Shown here: positions 9,590 through 19,114 of the stretch, piece by piece
Layout of the letters: each line of letters opens with the position of its first letter
How positions within the stretch are numbered: position 1 is the first letter of the stretch
DNA from: [Lactobacillus] timonensis
Lineage (GTDB): Bacteria; Bacillota; Bacilli; Lactobacillales; Lactobacillaceae
NCBI RefSeq assembly: GCF_900240275.1
Contig: NZ_LT964761.1
Span: 220,780-267,004, forward strand
Reading direction: 5' to 3'
DNA: 46,225 nucleotides
Translations under genes and position numbers: made by a program
Notes under the pieces: model-generated
What the model was told of the DNA's origin: nothing
The model's input: the letters and a program-made list of their open reading frames with translations, nothing else
The model's database searches: none

Positions 9590-9604
9590 TGCGAACGCTT
9601 TCAT
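9590..9604 (-). promoter_or_regulatory. cre box (CcpA operator), full consensus match
   Basis: Read on the minus strand, ATGAAAGCGTTCGCA matches WTGNAANCGNWNNCW at every fixed position. It lies 280 bp upstream of ppsA and downstream of the pnuC terminators. The remainder of 9402-9650 is AT-rich with no convincing gene. Confidence 0.5.
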
Positions 9605-9650
9605 TCGGTGGTTGTTTATCATTTTCAAAATGTGCCCACAAAAGAAATGA

Positions 9651-9685
9651 AAACAAAAACACGAGCACTGGATCCGCGCTCGTGT
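9651..9685 (-). terminator. second hairpin terminator downstream of pnuC
   Basis: ACACGAGC/GCTCGTGT stem (9659-9685). On the minus strand TTTTGTTT follows. It backs up the terminator at 9725-9757. Confidence 0.65.
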
Positions 9686-9724
9686 TCATAATCAATGTGT
9701 CCTCTCGATAAGGCATATCACCAT

Positions 9725-9757
9725 AAAAAATGGTCCAAGCCGCTCGCGCTTGGACCA
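9725..9757 (-). terminator. pnuC terminator
   Basis: TGGTCCAAGC (9731-9740) pairs perfectly with GCTTGGACCA (9748-9757). On the minus strand TTTTTT follows. It begins seven bases beyond the pnuC stop. Confidence 0.85.
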
Positions 9758-9763
9758 AATAAC

Positions 9764-10516
9764 TTAAATTTCTTGCAAACCATCATGACGACGCCCGCGG
9801 TTAAACCACGGTGAAACAGTGAAGGCCAGAATGTCGTTAGCCACGTAAATCAGGCTGTTAACCGCCATCGCCAACGTGGCATCTCCCTGGGCGTAGGTAA
9901 CACCCCAAAGGATCAGCTGGAAGATCCCGGAAGCCAGCCACCAGTAAAACTGGTTGTTGTAGCGCATGAAGCACATCACACCAGCCGTTAAACTGATGGA
10001 GAAACTAATCGCGTCAATCCATGGCCGCGGGTCGTTTGTTAAATGACCAATCAGGTAGCCAGAAACAACGTAAACCAGCAGCGTCCCAACGATCGCCACC
10101 AGCCATTCCTTACCACCAAACTTGCGAAGGTGGTTCTTGGTATCATCATTCCAGGAGTTGACCGCCAAAATCACTGGCAGGTCAAGCGTCGCGATGTAGG
10201 CCAGCTGTTCAAAAATTGATAAGTAGTTCTTGGCTGACCAGCCCGCATAGATGAAACAAGCCGCCGAAATCAAACCGAGCCAGCCGTTAATGGCTTTCGT
10301 AGCGTTAATTGCCAACACACAAAGTGTCCCCAGCAACGTCCCGATGAAGGTGATCGCCGTTACGGTCGTGATCTTGTTTTCAATTAGTAAAGCTAGCTGG
10401 AAGCCAAAGGCAAAGAACCAGAGCATGTAATTCTGGATGGGCCACCCCTTCAACTGGTTAAACAGCCACTTAAAATACCCCACTGGCGTGCGAAAATGAA
10501 TCTTTTGGTTTGTCAT
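9764..10516 (-). CDS. pnuC: PnuC-family nicotinamide riboside transporter
   Basis: 250 aa from ATG 10516, selected because AAGGGAGATAG precedes it. The longer upstream frame has no ribosome binding site and covers the leader. It is an integral membrane protein with about seven hydrophobic segments. It shows the PnuC hallmarks: aromatic-rich YMLWFFAFGFQ near the start and the C-terminal NQFYWWLASGIFQLILWG and VNSLIYVANDILAF regions. PnuC carriers move nicotinamide riboside by facilitated diffusion, trapped by phosphorylation inside the cell. Lactobacilli generally depend on such salvage for NAD. Another B-vitamin-like substrate cannot be excluded. The gene is monocistronic with a promoter at about 10614-10619 and a structured 91-nt leader. 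Confidence 0.85.
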   Translation of the reverse strand: MTNQKIHFRTPVGYFKWLFNQLKGWPIQNYMLWFFAFGFQLALLIENKITTVTAITFIGTLLGTLCVLAINATKAINGWLGLISAACFIYAGWSAKNYLSIFEQLAYIATLDLPVILAVNSWNDDTKNHLRKFGGKEWLVAIVGTLLVYVVSGYLIGHLTNDPRPWIDAISFSISLTAGVMCFMRYNNQFYWWLASGIFQLILWGVTYAQGDATLAMAVNSLIYVANDILAFTVSPWFNRGRRHDGLQEI

Positions 10517-10619
10517 ACATCTATCTCCCTTATCTTTTAGGTCGGCCATGTCTCCACGGCCGCCTTGTCCGCCGGTCATCTGTCGACCAGCATCTAAAAA
10601 ACAAACGTTGACTATTATA
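10517..10619 (-). promoter_or_regulatory. pnuC promoter and structured 5' leader (candidate riboswitch)
   Basis: A perfect TATAAT (10614-10619, minus strand) implies a start near 10607 and a 91-nt leader. The leader can form two stems: CTGGTC/GACCGG (10574-10592 region), and GGCCGUG/CAUGGCC enclosing GAGA (10544-10562 region). An AAGGGAG ribosome binding site follows. GC is much higher than in other leaders here. PnuC genes are known targets of ligand-sensing RNAs (NAD+-II class, among others), but I could not match a consensus, so the class is open. Confidence 0.45.
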
Positions 10620-10911
10620 ACAAAAGATTCGTGCACCAAAAGTTTCGACCTGGAGGGCACATCCTTGGTAAGGATTTCATTGTGACAGTTGCGGTTAGTC
10701 CACAACGAGAAATTATTATTTCAAGATGATTTTTAGGTCATATGATCTAATCGGAGAAAACATACTCTCGTTACTTTGATAATCACTCATTGAATATCAA
10801 ATAATAAAACTAGCATTATGGGCTAAAATATTGAAAAATACTTTTCGCACACAATTAAGATATTTAAAAAGTCGTCTAGTATTGATTCGTTCAATATTAA
10901 CACGGGGAGCA
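10620..10911. other. gene-free divergent intergenic region between pnuC and the MFS gene
   Basis: AT-rich. It holds the upstream part of the pnuC promoter. I see no supported gene here and no clear promoter for the rightward MFS gene. Confidence 0.6.
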
Positions 10912-10950
10912 GGGGGTACCTATCGCTAACCAGATAGGTACTCCCTTTTT
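10912..10950 (+). terminator. terminator/attenuator hairpin just upstream of the MFS gene
   Basis: GGGGGTACCTATC (10912-10924) pairs over 13 bp, with one G-T pair, with GATAGGTACTCCC (10933-10945). TTTTT follows at 10946-10950. The next gene's ATG at 10965 is only 14 bases downstream, so transcripts entering from the left should end here unless it is an attenuator. Confidence 0.75.
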
Positions 10951-10964
10951 GTGTCTTCATTTAT

Positions 10965-12389
10965 ATGGAAAAGAGGTTATTTAGTTCATGGATCAGAAAA
11001 TCAAACACCCCCTACTTTGTCATTTCCGGAATGCTGTTAGGGGCATTCGTGGGGATGTTTAGTGAAACTTCACTTAACATTGCCCTACCAACGCTGGTCA
11101 AAAGTTTTGCCACTACTACTGCAACAGTCCAATGGCTTGTTACCGGATATATGCTGGTCATTGGTATTATTTTGCCGTTATCAAGCATTATCTCCAAATG
11201 GTTCACCACGCGGCAAATCATCAGTTTTGCACTCATTGACTTTATGGTCGGTGCTGCCATTTCCGCTCTCGCACCCAATTTTCCACTTCTACTAACCAGG
11301 CGGATGATTCAAGGGATCGGGACGGGACTGATTCTTCCACTAATGTTTGCCGTCACGATGCAAGTCTTCCCACCACAAAAGATTGGGACCGCGATCGGGG
11401 TTAACGGGTTGGTAATTATGTTTGCCCCCGCCATTGGTCCCACTTTGACTGGCTTTATCCTCGGAAAGCTGTCTTGGAATTGGATCTTTTGGTTATTTAT
11501 TCCATTCTTGGCGATTGCCCTTTTCTGCACCCTGAAGTTCTTAGTGAACGTTGAAAAGGTAACTCGCCCCCGAGTAGATAAACTGTCAATTATGGAATCG
11601 GTGATTGGCTGTTCCTGTCTCGTTGTTGGTGTCAGCTTTGCCAGCACGTTTGGCTGGTTATCATGGCAAGTCCTGACCTTTTTGATTATCGGTATCATTA
11701 TTCTGGCTGCATACACTGTTCGGCAGGTCAAATTGCCAGTCCCTATTCTTAAATTACAAACCTTAAAAAATAAAAACTTCGCAATTTGTGTTGTAATCGT
11801 CATGCTGGACTTTGGAATGATGCTTTCCGCAATGTACCTGTTGCCAATGTATATCCAAAATAGCTTAATGCTTCCGGTAGCCTTGACCGGTATCGTCATG
11901 CTGCCCGGAGGGGTTATTAACGCTATCACCTCAGCAATTGCCGGAAGGATATACGATTATGCCGGTTTTAAGAAGCCTGCTATCTGCAGATTTATCATTG
12001 CATTAGTCGGGGCCGTGATGCTTTTCTTCACAACGGTTCATTCATCAATTGCATATGTTATTGCAGCTAACGTTATCTTAATGATTGGTGGTCCGTTAGC
12101 GATGTCCCCGGTTCAAAGTGGCGCACTTAATTCACTGGCACCAACTGATTCGGGGGATGGTTCAACCATTTTAAACACCGTCCCGCAAATCTTTGGTGCT
12201 ATTTGTACCGCCATTGCAACGAGCCTGTTAGGAATGGGCCAACGTTCCGTCACCGGAAGCTCGCCAGTCCAATTTGTTGCTGGGTTTCACTATGGGGTTA
12301 GCTTTACCATTACCGTCATCATTATCGGTATTATTTTAGTTGCTCTCACCAAGGAACAGCGAAAATCGGTAGATGTCCGACACAAATAA
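10965..12389 (+). CDS. MFS multidrug exporter, DHA2 (EmrB/QacA-like) family
   Basis: 474 aa with about 14 hydrophobic segments, typical of drug:H+ antiporters of the DHA2 family. Motif C-like and motif A-like features are visible: SETSLNIALPTL in the first helix, QWLVTGYMLVIGIILPLSS, and the RMIQGIGTGLILPL segment. It exports hydrophobic or cationic compounds from the membrane, substrate unknown. The start is doubtful. ATG 10965 has no ribosome binding site and sits right behind a terminator. A GAGG-preceded ATG at 10988 is one frame off and would read MDQKSNTPYF if one A of the AAAA run were absent. The gene may therefore carry a 5' frameshift. Confidence 0.85.
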   Translation: MEKRLFSSWIRKSNTPYFVISGMLLGAFVGMFSETSLNIALPTLVKSFATTTATVQWLVTGYMLVIGIILPLSSIISKWFTTRQIISFALIDFMVGAAISALAPNFPLLLTRRMIQGIGTGLILPLMFAVTMQVFPPQKIGTAIGVNGLVIMFAPAIGPTLTGFILGKLSWNWIFWLFIPFLAIALFCTLKFLVNVEKVTRPRVDKLSIMESVIGCSCLVVGVSFASTFGWLSWQVLTFLIIGIIILAAYTVRQVKLPVPILKLQTLKNKNFAICVVIVMLDFGMMLSAMYLLPMYIQNSLMLPVALTGIVMLPGGVINAITSAIAGRIYDYAGFKKPAICRFIIALVGAVMLFFTTVHSSIAYVIAANVILMIGGPLAMSPVQSGALNSLAPTDSGDGSTILNTVPQIFGAICTAIATSLLGMGQRSVTGSSPVQFVAGFHYGVSFTITVIIIGIILVALTKEQRKSVDVRHK

Positions 12390-12410
12390 ACCTTGAAATG
12401 ATCATCAATA

Positions 12411-12440
12411 AGAGCCCGCTGGATATCTCCGGTGGGCTTT
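12411..12440 (+). terminator. MFS gene terminator
   Basis: AGCCCGCTGG pairs with CCGGTGGGCT (with G-U pairs) around ATATCT, then TT. It lies just after the stop at 12389. Confidence 0.6.
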
Positions 12441-12574
12441 GATTGTCGTTACGCCATTAATCCTTTGAATTAATTACTACCAAAAATTGTTCCACATAGT
12501 ATAACTATATGCCTTTAATAAGGCTGTCAGCAATACAGATCCACTATAATAATAACGAAGAGAGGCAATTTATA

Positions 12575-12781
12575 ATGAAATTAAAATGGCAAATGTTTTA
12601 CAAAAGCAAGTGTTTTTTCCCAGTATGTACCCTGTTGTTTTTAAGCATGGCAACCTTTGTAATCTATGAAGTTATGAACGTTTTTCATTTATTGGTCGCC
12701 ATATTAGTCGTTGTCCTATTTGCCCTCGTTATTAAATTATTAGCCATAATACTCGGAGCTGTATTGTCTATCTTTAAATGA
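12575..12781 (+). CDS. small two-helix membrane protein
   Basis: 68 aa from ATG 12575, preceded by GAGAGG. The upstream in-frame extension lacks a ribosome binding site. Two hydrophobic segments (about residues 12-32 and 36-64) are joined by a very short loop, with a basic N-terminus (MKLKWQMFYKSK) that would stay inside. No cysteine pair or known motif gives a function. It has its own terminator and lies between the MFS gene and the far end of the CRISPR array. A link to the CRISPR system is not supported, since transcription is convergent with the array. Confidence 0.6.
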   Translation: MKLKWQMFYKSKCFFPVCTLLFLSMATFVIYEVMNVFHLLVAILVVVLFALVIKLLAIILGAVLSIFK

Positions 12782-12790
12782 ATATTGCTT

Positions 12791-12817
12791 AAGCCGATCA
12801 GTTAGACCGGCTTTTTG
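12791..12817 (+). terminator. terminator of the small membrane protein gene
   Basis: AAGCCG pairs with CGGCTT around an 11-base loop, with CTTTTTGC at the end. The array arrives from the other side, so it may also limit leftward array transcripts, though the T-run on that strand is poor. Confidence 0.65.
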
Positions 12818-12884
12818 CATATGCAGGATGAGTTATGATCATCTCTACCTGTCCGTCGCAAAAATAATAGTTAGTTGTGTAAGC

Positions 12885-13035
12885 GGATCGCATCCATCTA
12901 CATGGGGAATACGTTTTCGTCAACGTACGTCAACAATAGCCGGTAGGATCACCCCCCATCTACATGGGGAATACCCGTAGCAGTTATGTTCTTTGTGGCC
13001 ATAAATAGGATCACCCCCATCTACATGGGGAATAC
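12885..13035 (-). repeat. three leader-distal repeats of an older type
   Basis: These repeats share GTATTC and GGTGATCC ends with the main type but have stem CCCCAT/ATGGGG instead of CTCCAC/GTGGAG (plus-strand reading). Two stem pairs change on both sides, so pairing is kept. The last one (12885-12912) has lost pairing on one arm, as terminal repeats often do. Confidence 0.9.
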
Positions 13036-13099
13036 TCATCAGACTTTTCGTTAGTAACTAATTTGTCATTAGCCTTTTCTTCATCAGACTTTTCATTAG
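13036..13099 (-). other. aberrant 64-nt spacer at the repeat-type switch
   Basis: It is nearly twice the usual 33 nt. It holds a near-exact 19-nt direct repeat (13036-13054 and 13081-13099, one mismatch, TCATCAGACTTTTC[G/A]TTAG). On the minus strand one frame is open throughout and reads a Lys/Glu/Asp-rich segment with NEKSD twice. It looks like a piece of a repetitive coding sequence. Confidence 0.75.
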
Positions 13100-15876
13100 G
13101 GATCACCTCCACACCTGTGGAGAATACTCCCAGCTAGGAGCACCGTGGGCCGTCTTTAAAGGATCACCTCCACACCTGTGGAGAATACGATAATAAATAT
13201 GTTTGCCAACTCGCTTAGTCGGGATCACCTCCACACCTGTGGAGAATACCTCCTCTCACATTGGATACTGCTTGGCATAGGAAGGATCACCTCCACACCT
13301 GTGGAGAATACACCCAGACGTTTCTGATGAAGAGCGTGAAGCCAGGATCACCTCCACACCTGTGGAGAATACTGGTAGACACTGTGCAGAATGTCGGAAC
13401 AACTAGGATCACCTCCACACCTGTGGAGAATACGTACGGACGCCAATATGGTACCGCACCGTCACAGGATCACCTCCACACCTGTGGAGAATACTAACAT
13501 CAGGTTCATCGCTACCTGCGGGCCAGAGGATCACCTCCACACCTGTGGAGAATACTCGTTTTAAACAACGTGTTTGGCGGAAAGCAAGGGATCACCTCCA
13601 CACCTGTGGAGAATACTCACTGGCAGTCCAACTGCAAGGGGTCAAGGCAGGATCACCTCCACACCTGTGGAGAATACCTTAATAATCAAGGATTTGTACA
13701 ACAGGAATAGGGATCACCTCCACACCTGTGGAGAATACTCACGATCAAAGATTTTTTCAGCCAGCGAGTTGGGATCACCTCCACACCTGTGGAGAATACT
13801 GTAGCAACTAAAAGAGTCGGCAAACATATTTAGGATCACCTCCACACCTGTGGAGAATACATCACGAAAGTGTCTGCCGCACTCCTAAAGCCGGGATCAC
13901 CTCCACACCTGTGGAGAATACACAGCAGTTTCAAATGTTGTGCCCTTTGGGACAGGATCACCTCCACACCTGTGGAGAATACTACTGGTAGCCAGTCGCT
14001 GGACAATTGTCTGAAAGGATCACCTCCACACCTGTGGAGAATACCATTGCTGCATCGTGACTATGATCGTGAAAAAGGGATCACCTCCACACCTGTGGAG
14101 AATACTTAGCGACATATTCCCGAGTGGCCACGTCTTGAGGATCACCTCCACACCTGTGGAGAATACGATTACATTAATTCCTACCAGTTTCAATTATCGG
14201 GATCACCTCCACACCTGTGGAGAATACAGGACGGAATCGAAATGAGGACAGATCATAGCAGGATCACCTCCACACCTGTGGAGAATACCCGCTTAGTCAG
14301 TTGACCCATCTTCTGCAGCTGGGATCACCTCCACACCTGTGGAGAATACAGAAGGCAGCCCGGACGATTATCAGGGAGCTGAGGATCACCTCCACACCTG
14401 TGGAGAATACAGCCTGAACCAACCTTTCACGAATACAAACATAGGATCACCTCCACACCTGTGGAGAATACCTGACTATGCTACTAAAGAAGACCTTAAG
14501 GCTAGGATCACCTCCACACCTGTGGAGAATACTCACTCCTTTCTTGATTTTTTATCTATACATAGGGATCACCTCCACACCTGTGGAGAATACACATCTT
14601 TCATACCTATAACGATCCAGCCACCGGGATCACCTCCACACCTGTGGAGAATACTCAGCATAGATAATCCAGGCACCACTAGTCGTAGGATCACCTCCAC
14701 ACCTGTGGAGAATACGCAGGCTATCACCAGGTGTTGTGTCATCAATGGGGATCACCTCCACACCTGTGGAGAATACTTGTCACTAACATATTTCTGATCA
14801 AGTCGACCAGGATCACCTCCACACCTGTGGAGAATACACTTGCGCTGGCGTTTGTCCAGCGTTGACACCAGGATCACCTCCACACCTGTGGAGAATACGG
14901 GGTTTCACCAGCGTTGCCGACACCGAAGCCGGGATCACCTCCACACCTGTGGAGAATACATGTATCGACGCTAGGGATCGATCGTAGTCACAGGATCACC
15001 TCCACACCTGTGGAGAATACGTGTCCGTAATACCTTGATGGGACTATGTGATAGGATCACCTCCACACCTGTGGAGAATACTTCAATTGAACGGCCATCT
15101 GAACGATGTCAACAGGATCACCTCCACACCTGTGGAGAATACAAACGCCGTACTGTTAGTTAGTCGGTAAATCCGGGATCACCTCCACACCTGTGGAGAA
15201 TACCCAATTTATTCATGAGGTCAATGACTTGGTCAAGGATCACCTCCACACCTGTGGAGAATACCGTGTACCAAACGGCTCAGCGTACTATTTAATGGGA
15301 TCACCTCCACACCTGTGGAGAATACATACCTGCCATGATACTGACGTTGTGATCACAAGGATCACCTCCACACCTGTGGAGAATACACTCAAGTAGTATA
15401 CCCGAGCGCCAGTCGTTTAGGATCACCTCCACACCTGTGGAGAATACCCATTGACCACCCGGACAACGAAGTGCACGCAAGGATCACCTCCACACCTGTG
15501 GAGAATACCACCTGAAGCTCGGTGATGACCAGTACCCGCAGGGATCACCTCCACACCTGTGGAGAATACTTGAGCCGGTGGCCAGCCCACAGGACAAGGC
15601 TAGGATCACCTCCACACCTGTGGAGAATACGTATCCTTATCCTTTAAGTAGCCAAATGGAATGGGATCACCTCCACACCTGTGGAGAATACCATCTGCTC
15701 TGGAAAACGATACGTAACTTGGCCAGGATCACCTCCACACCTGTGGAGAATACTGGTCCGGTTCGATGTTGCAACAGGATTTAAGTGGGATCACCTCCAC
15801 ACCTGTGGAGAATACATTCTTGAACGTAAATCAAGGGCCAGACGTTGGGGATCACCTCCACACCTGTGGAGAATAC

Positions 15877-15960
15877 ACTAAAAGATCCCTAAGCTGGCGC
15901 GGTTTTCAAAACGACAGAGCCCCTATTTTAATGAGTTTGATCGCCAACTGATACTCGGCT
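15877..15960 (-). promoter_or_regulatory. array leader, overlapping the 3' end of cas2
   Basis: Only 29 bases separate the cas2 stop (15906-15908) from the first repeat (15876). A type I-E leader of 60 bases or more must therefore include cas2 coding sequence, or be unusually short. I see no clear promoter in the 29 bases. The array may be read through from the cas operon or from a promoter within cas2. Confidence 0.5.
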
Positions 15961-16799
15961 CGAGCGTCCGCCAATGCGTTGTGCGGCCGCTTATTTTCTA
16001 TCTTATATTTTTGTAAAACCGTCGGTAATTGGTAGTTATCCAAAAAGAGGTCATGCTGTTTAACAGCCCTCATCAAGTCGATAAAGTCATTATCCAACCG
16101 CAAACACTCAACCTCATCACAAGCTTGTTGCAAGAAGTGCCGATCAAAGCTGGCATTATAGCTAATCACCGCTAGCGACCCGATAAAGTCCTTTAAAGCC
16201 GCCAAAACACTCTTCAATGATTCACCATGTTCGGCTAATAATTCATTACTAATCCCTGTTAACTGGCTAATCTTATCTGGTATTGACTGCTTAATCCGGA
16301 TTAACCGATAGAATTCCTCCTGGTGACCGCCAACATTTTTCACAGCACAAATTGAAATGATTTCGTCTTTTTCGAAGTCCAACCCTGTGGTTTCAACATC
16401 AACTACCACGAACTCCTTTGTTTGTTGGTAGTTTTTTTGTTGGCGATTCCTTTGGCGTCGGCCATACACTGCCGCCTGGTGCCTCTTATAAGCCTTACTA
16501 AATCCTAGTTTTCGTTTTATTGGTGCTTCCGTCAATGTCATCAACAGCGGAATGCCGTCATAGTCAATAACCTTCTTATCCGACCTGGTGGTCCGAAATT
16601 GATAGCCCAATTCGTTATTGGTGTTATATACCATTGTCGCCTCCCCACGACCAATGTTATCCTTCACCCGCTGCCACAGCGCATCACGAACCTTGGCATT
16701 AACATTTCCAACATAAACACCAGTCTGAAGTTCTTGACACCACTTCGTAAGGTCACCACGTAACGAGCGTGGCACCTTAGTCAACGTGATTACTATCAT
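15906..16799 (-). CDS. cas2: Cas2-DEDDh (DnaQ-like) exonuclease fusion, type I-E adaptation protein
   Basis: 297 aa. Residues 1-95 are a type I-E Cas2 (MIVITLTKVPRSLRGDLTKW at the start). A basic linker (about 100-126, rich in Arg/Lys/Gln) leads to a DEDDh 3'-5' exonuclease at 128-292. Its motifs are D134 and E136 (VVDVETTG), D219 (YNASFDRHF), and H273 and D278 (HNALADA). All catalytic residues are present. Cas2 forms the core of the Cas1-Cas2 spacer integrase. In fused systems the exonuclease domain trims prespacer ends, including the PAM side, before integration. The start lies one base past the cas1 stop. It is the last gene of the operon and ends 29 bases before the array. Confidence 0.97.
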   Translation of the reverse strand: MIVITLTKVPRSLRGDLTKWCQELQTGVYVGNVNAKVRDALWQRVKDNIGRGEATMVYNTNNELGYQFRTTRSDKKVIDYDGIPLLMTLTEAPIKRKLGFSKAYKRHQAAVYGRRQRNRQQKNYQQTKEFVVVDVETTGLDFEKDEIISICAVKNVGGHQEEFYRLIRIKQSIPDKISQLTGISNELLAEHGESLKSVLAALKDFIGSLAVISYNASFDRHFLQQACDEVECLRLDNDFIDLMRAVKQHDLFLDNYQLPTVLQKYKIENKRPHNALADARAEYQLAIKLIKIGALSF

Positions 16800-16800
16800 G

Positions 16801-18383
<1,583 letters not shown>

Positions 18384-18385
18384 TG

Positions 18386-19114
18386 TCAGTCCTCCTTTCC
18401 AAGAAAGTCGTAGATATTATGGCCAGTATCCTTCGCCTCGACATACTTTGGATTTGTTAATTCAACGCGAACTTTAACCACTGCCCGATACTTACTAAAA
18501 CGGTGTTCTTGGCTAAAACTACCAATTGCGTCTTTAACCAGCGTATTTGGTTTGTTAGGCAATAGTGTTGCGTCTGCAAATAATTCCACTGAATATTCGT
18601 TTTCCCATCGGTGCTGACGCTGGTACCATTGGGACGCCTGCCAGCTCAAACGTTTTAACACTTCAACTGGCGTTTGCTGATCAAATAATTGCGTATTCAG
18701 TACACCTGCCGGCGGATTAGCGCGGCGACCAAGATAAAGTTGAAACTTCGGATGGTGCAACGCCCATTCAATCCGGTCAATTTCATCATCGTCTCCCCCA
18801 AGGGCAACCATGAAAACTGCATCCTGTAAATAGTCACGGTAAGTTAGTTTCCGTGCAAACTTCGTCTTACTCTTCTGGTACTCAACAATTTGAAAATCGG
18901 TGAGTGGTTGTCCTGGTTGGTCGACCCGTACAGCAAAAGCCAGCTGGTTTAGCTCTGGAATTCGTGGATCATCGCGACGATAACCTAACGCTGCAGCGAT
19001 CATCCCCAGAACGGCGCTTTTGGACGGACAGTGATAGCTGGTACGCCGATCAAACGTCGCTTCATTACCATATGACTGCAGCGGTGCTGTCAGTTTAAGC
19101 GTTAGTGTTTTCAT
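18386..19114 (-). CDS. cas5e: Cas5e (CasD) Cascade subunit
   Basis: 242 aa. Cas5e caps the 5' handle of the crRNA and joins Cas8e to the Cas7 backbone. The family start MKTLTLKLTAPLQSYG is clear, followed by the RRTSYHCPSKSAVLGMIAAALG region (shown here only in part: the PSKSAVLGM loop at about 30-40). The ATG overlaps the last 20 bases of cas7e, with GAGGG upstream, and the end carries the cas6e ribosome binding site. The length is normal. Confidence 0.95.
   Translation of the reverse strand: MKTLTLKLTAPLQSYGNEATFDRRTSYHCPSKSAVLGMIAAALGYRRDDPRIPELNQLAFAVRVDQPGQPLTDFQIVEYQKSKTKFARKLTYRDYLQDAVFMVALGGDDDEIDRIEWALHHPKFQLYLGRRANPPAGVLNTQLFDQQTPVEVLKRLSWQASQWYQRQHRWENEYSVELFADATLLPNKPNTLVKDAIGSFSQEHRFSKYRAVVKVRVELTNPKYVEAKDTGHNIYDFLGKED

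Larger units (their letters stand above)
12885..15876 (-). CRISPR. type I-E CRISPR array, 49 repeats and 48 spacers
   Basis: The repeats are 28 nt. In the crRNA sense (minus strand) they begin GTATTC and end GGTGATCC around a 6-bp hairpin. I count 46 identical main repeats (first at 13100-13127, last at 15849-15876). Three older-type repeats lie at the leader-distal end: 12885-12912 (decayed), 12946-12974 (one extra C) and 13008-13035. Of the 48 spacers, 43 are 33 nt, four are 34 nt (13250-13283, 13983-14016, 15692-15725, 15754-15787) and one is 64 nt (13036-13099). Repeat decay at the left and the cas operon at the right put the leader on the right, with transcription leftward, in the direction of the cas genes. 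The perfect main repeats suggest recent activity. Confidence 0.97.

Noticed and set aside
9570-9758. A 62-codon minus-strand frame downstream of pnuC
   Set aside because: It runs through two terminator hairpins and a cre box and has no ribosome binding site.
10517-10607. TPP or preQ1 riboswitch in the pnuC leader
   Set aside because: The conserved TPP segments are absent and no preQ1-type tail was found, so only an unassigned structured leader is claimed.
12885-15876. PAM inferred from spacer ends
   Set aside because: The base next to the repeat varies, and protospacers cannot be found without a database, so no PAM can be stated.
13261-15951. Several open reading frames of 60-150 codons across the CRISPR array
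   Set aside because: They are built from the 61-base repeat-spacer period (the same HLHTCGEY or SPPHLWRI unit recurs) and are not genes.
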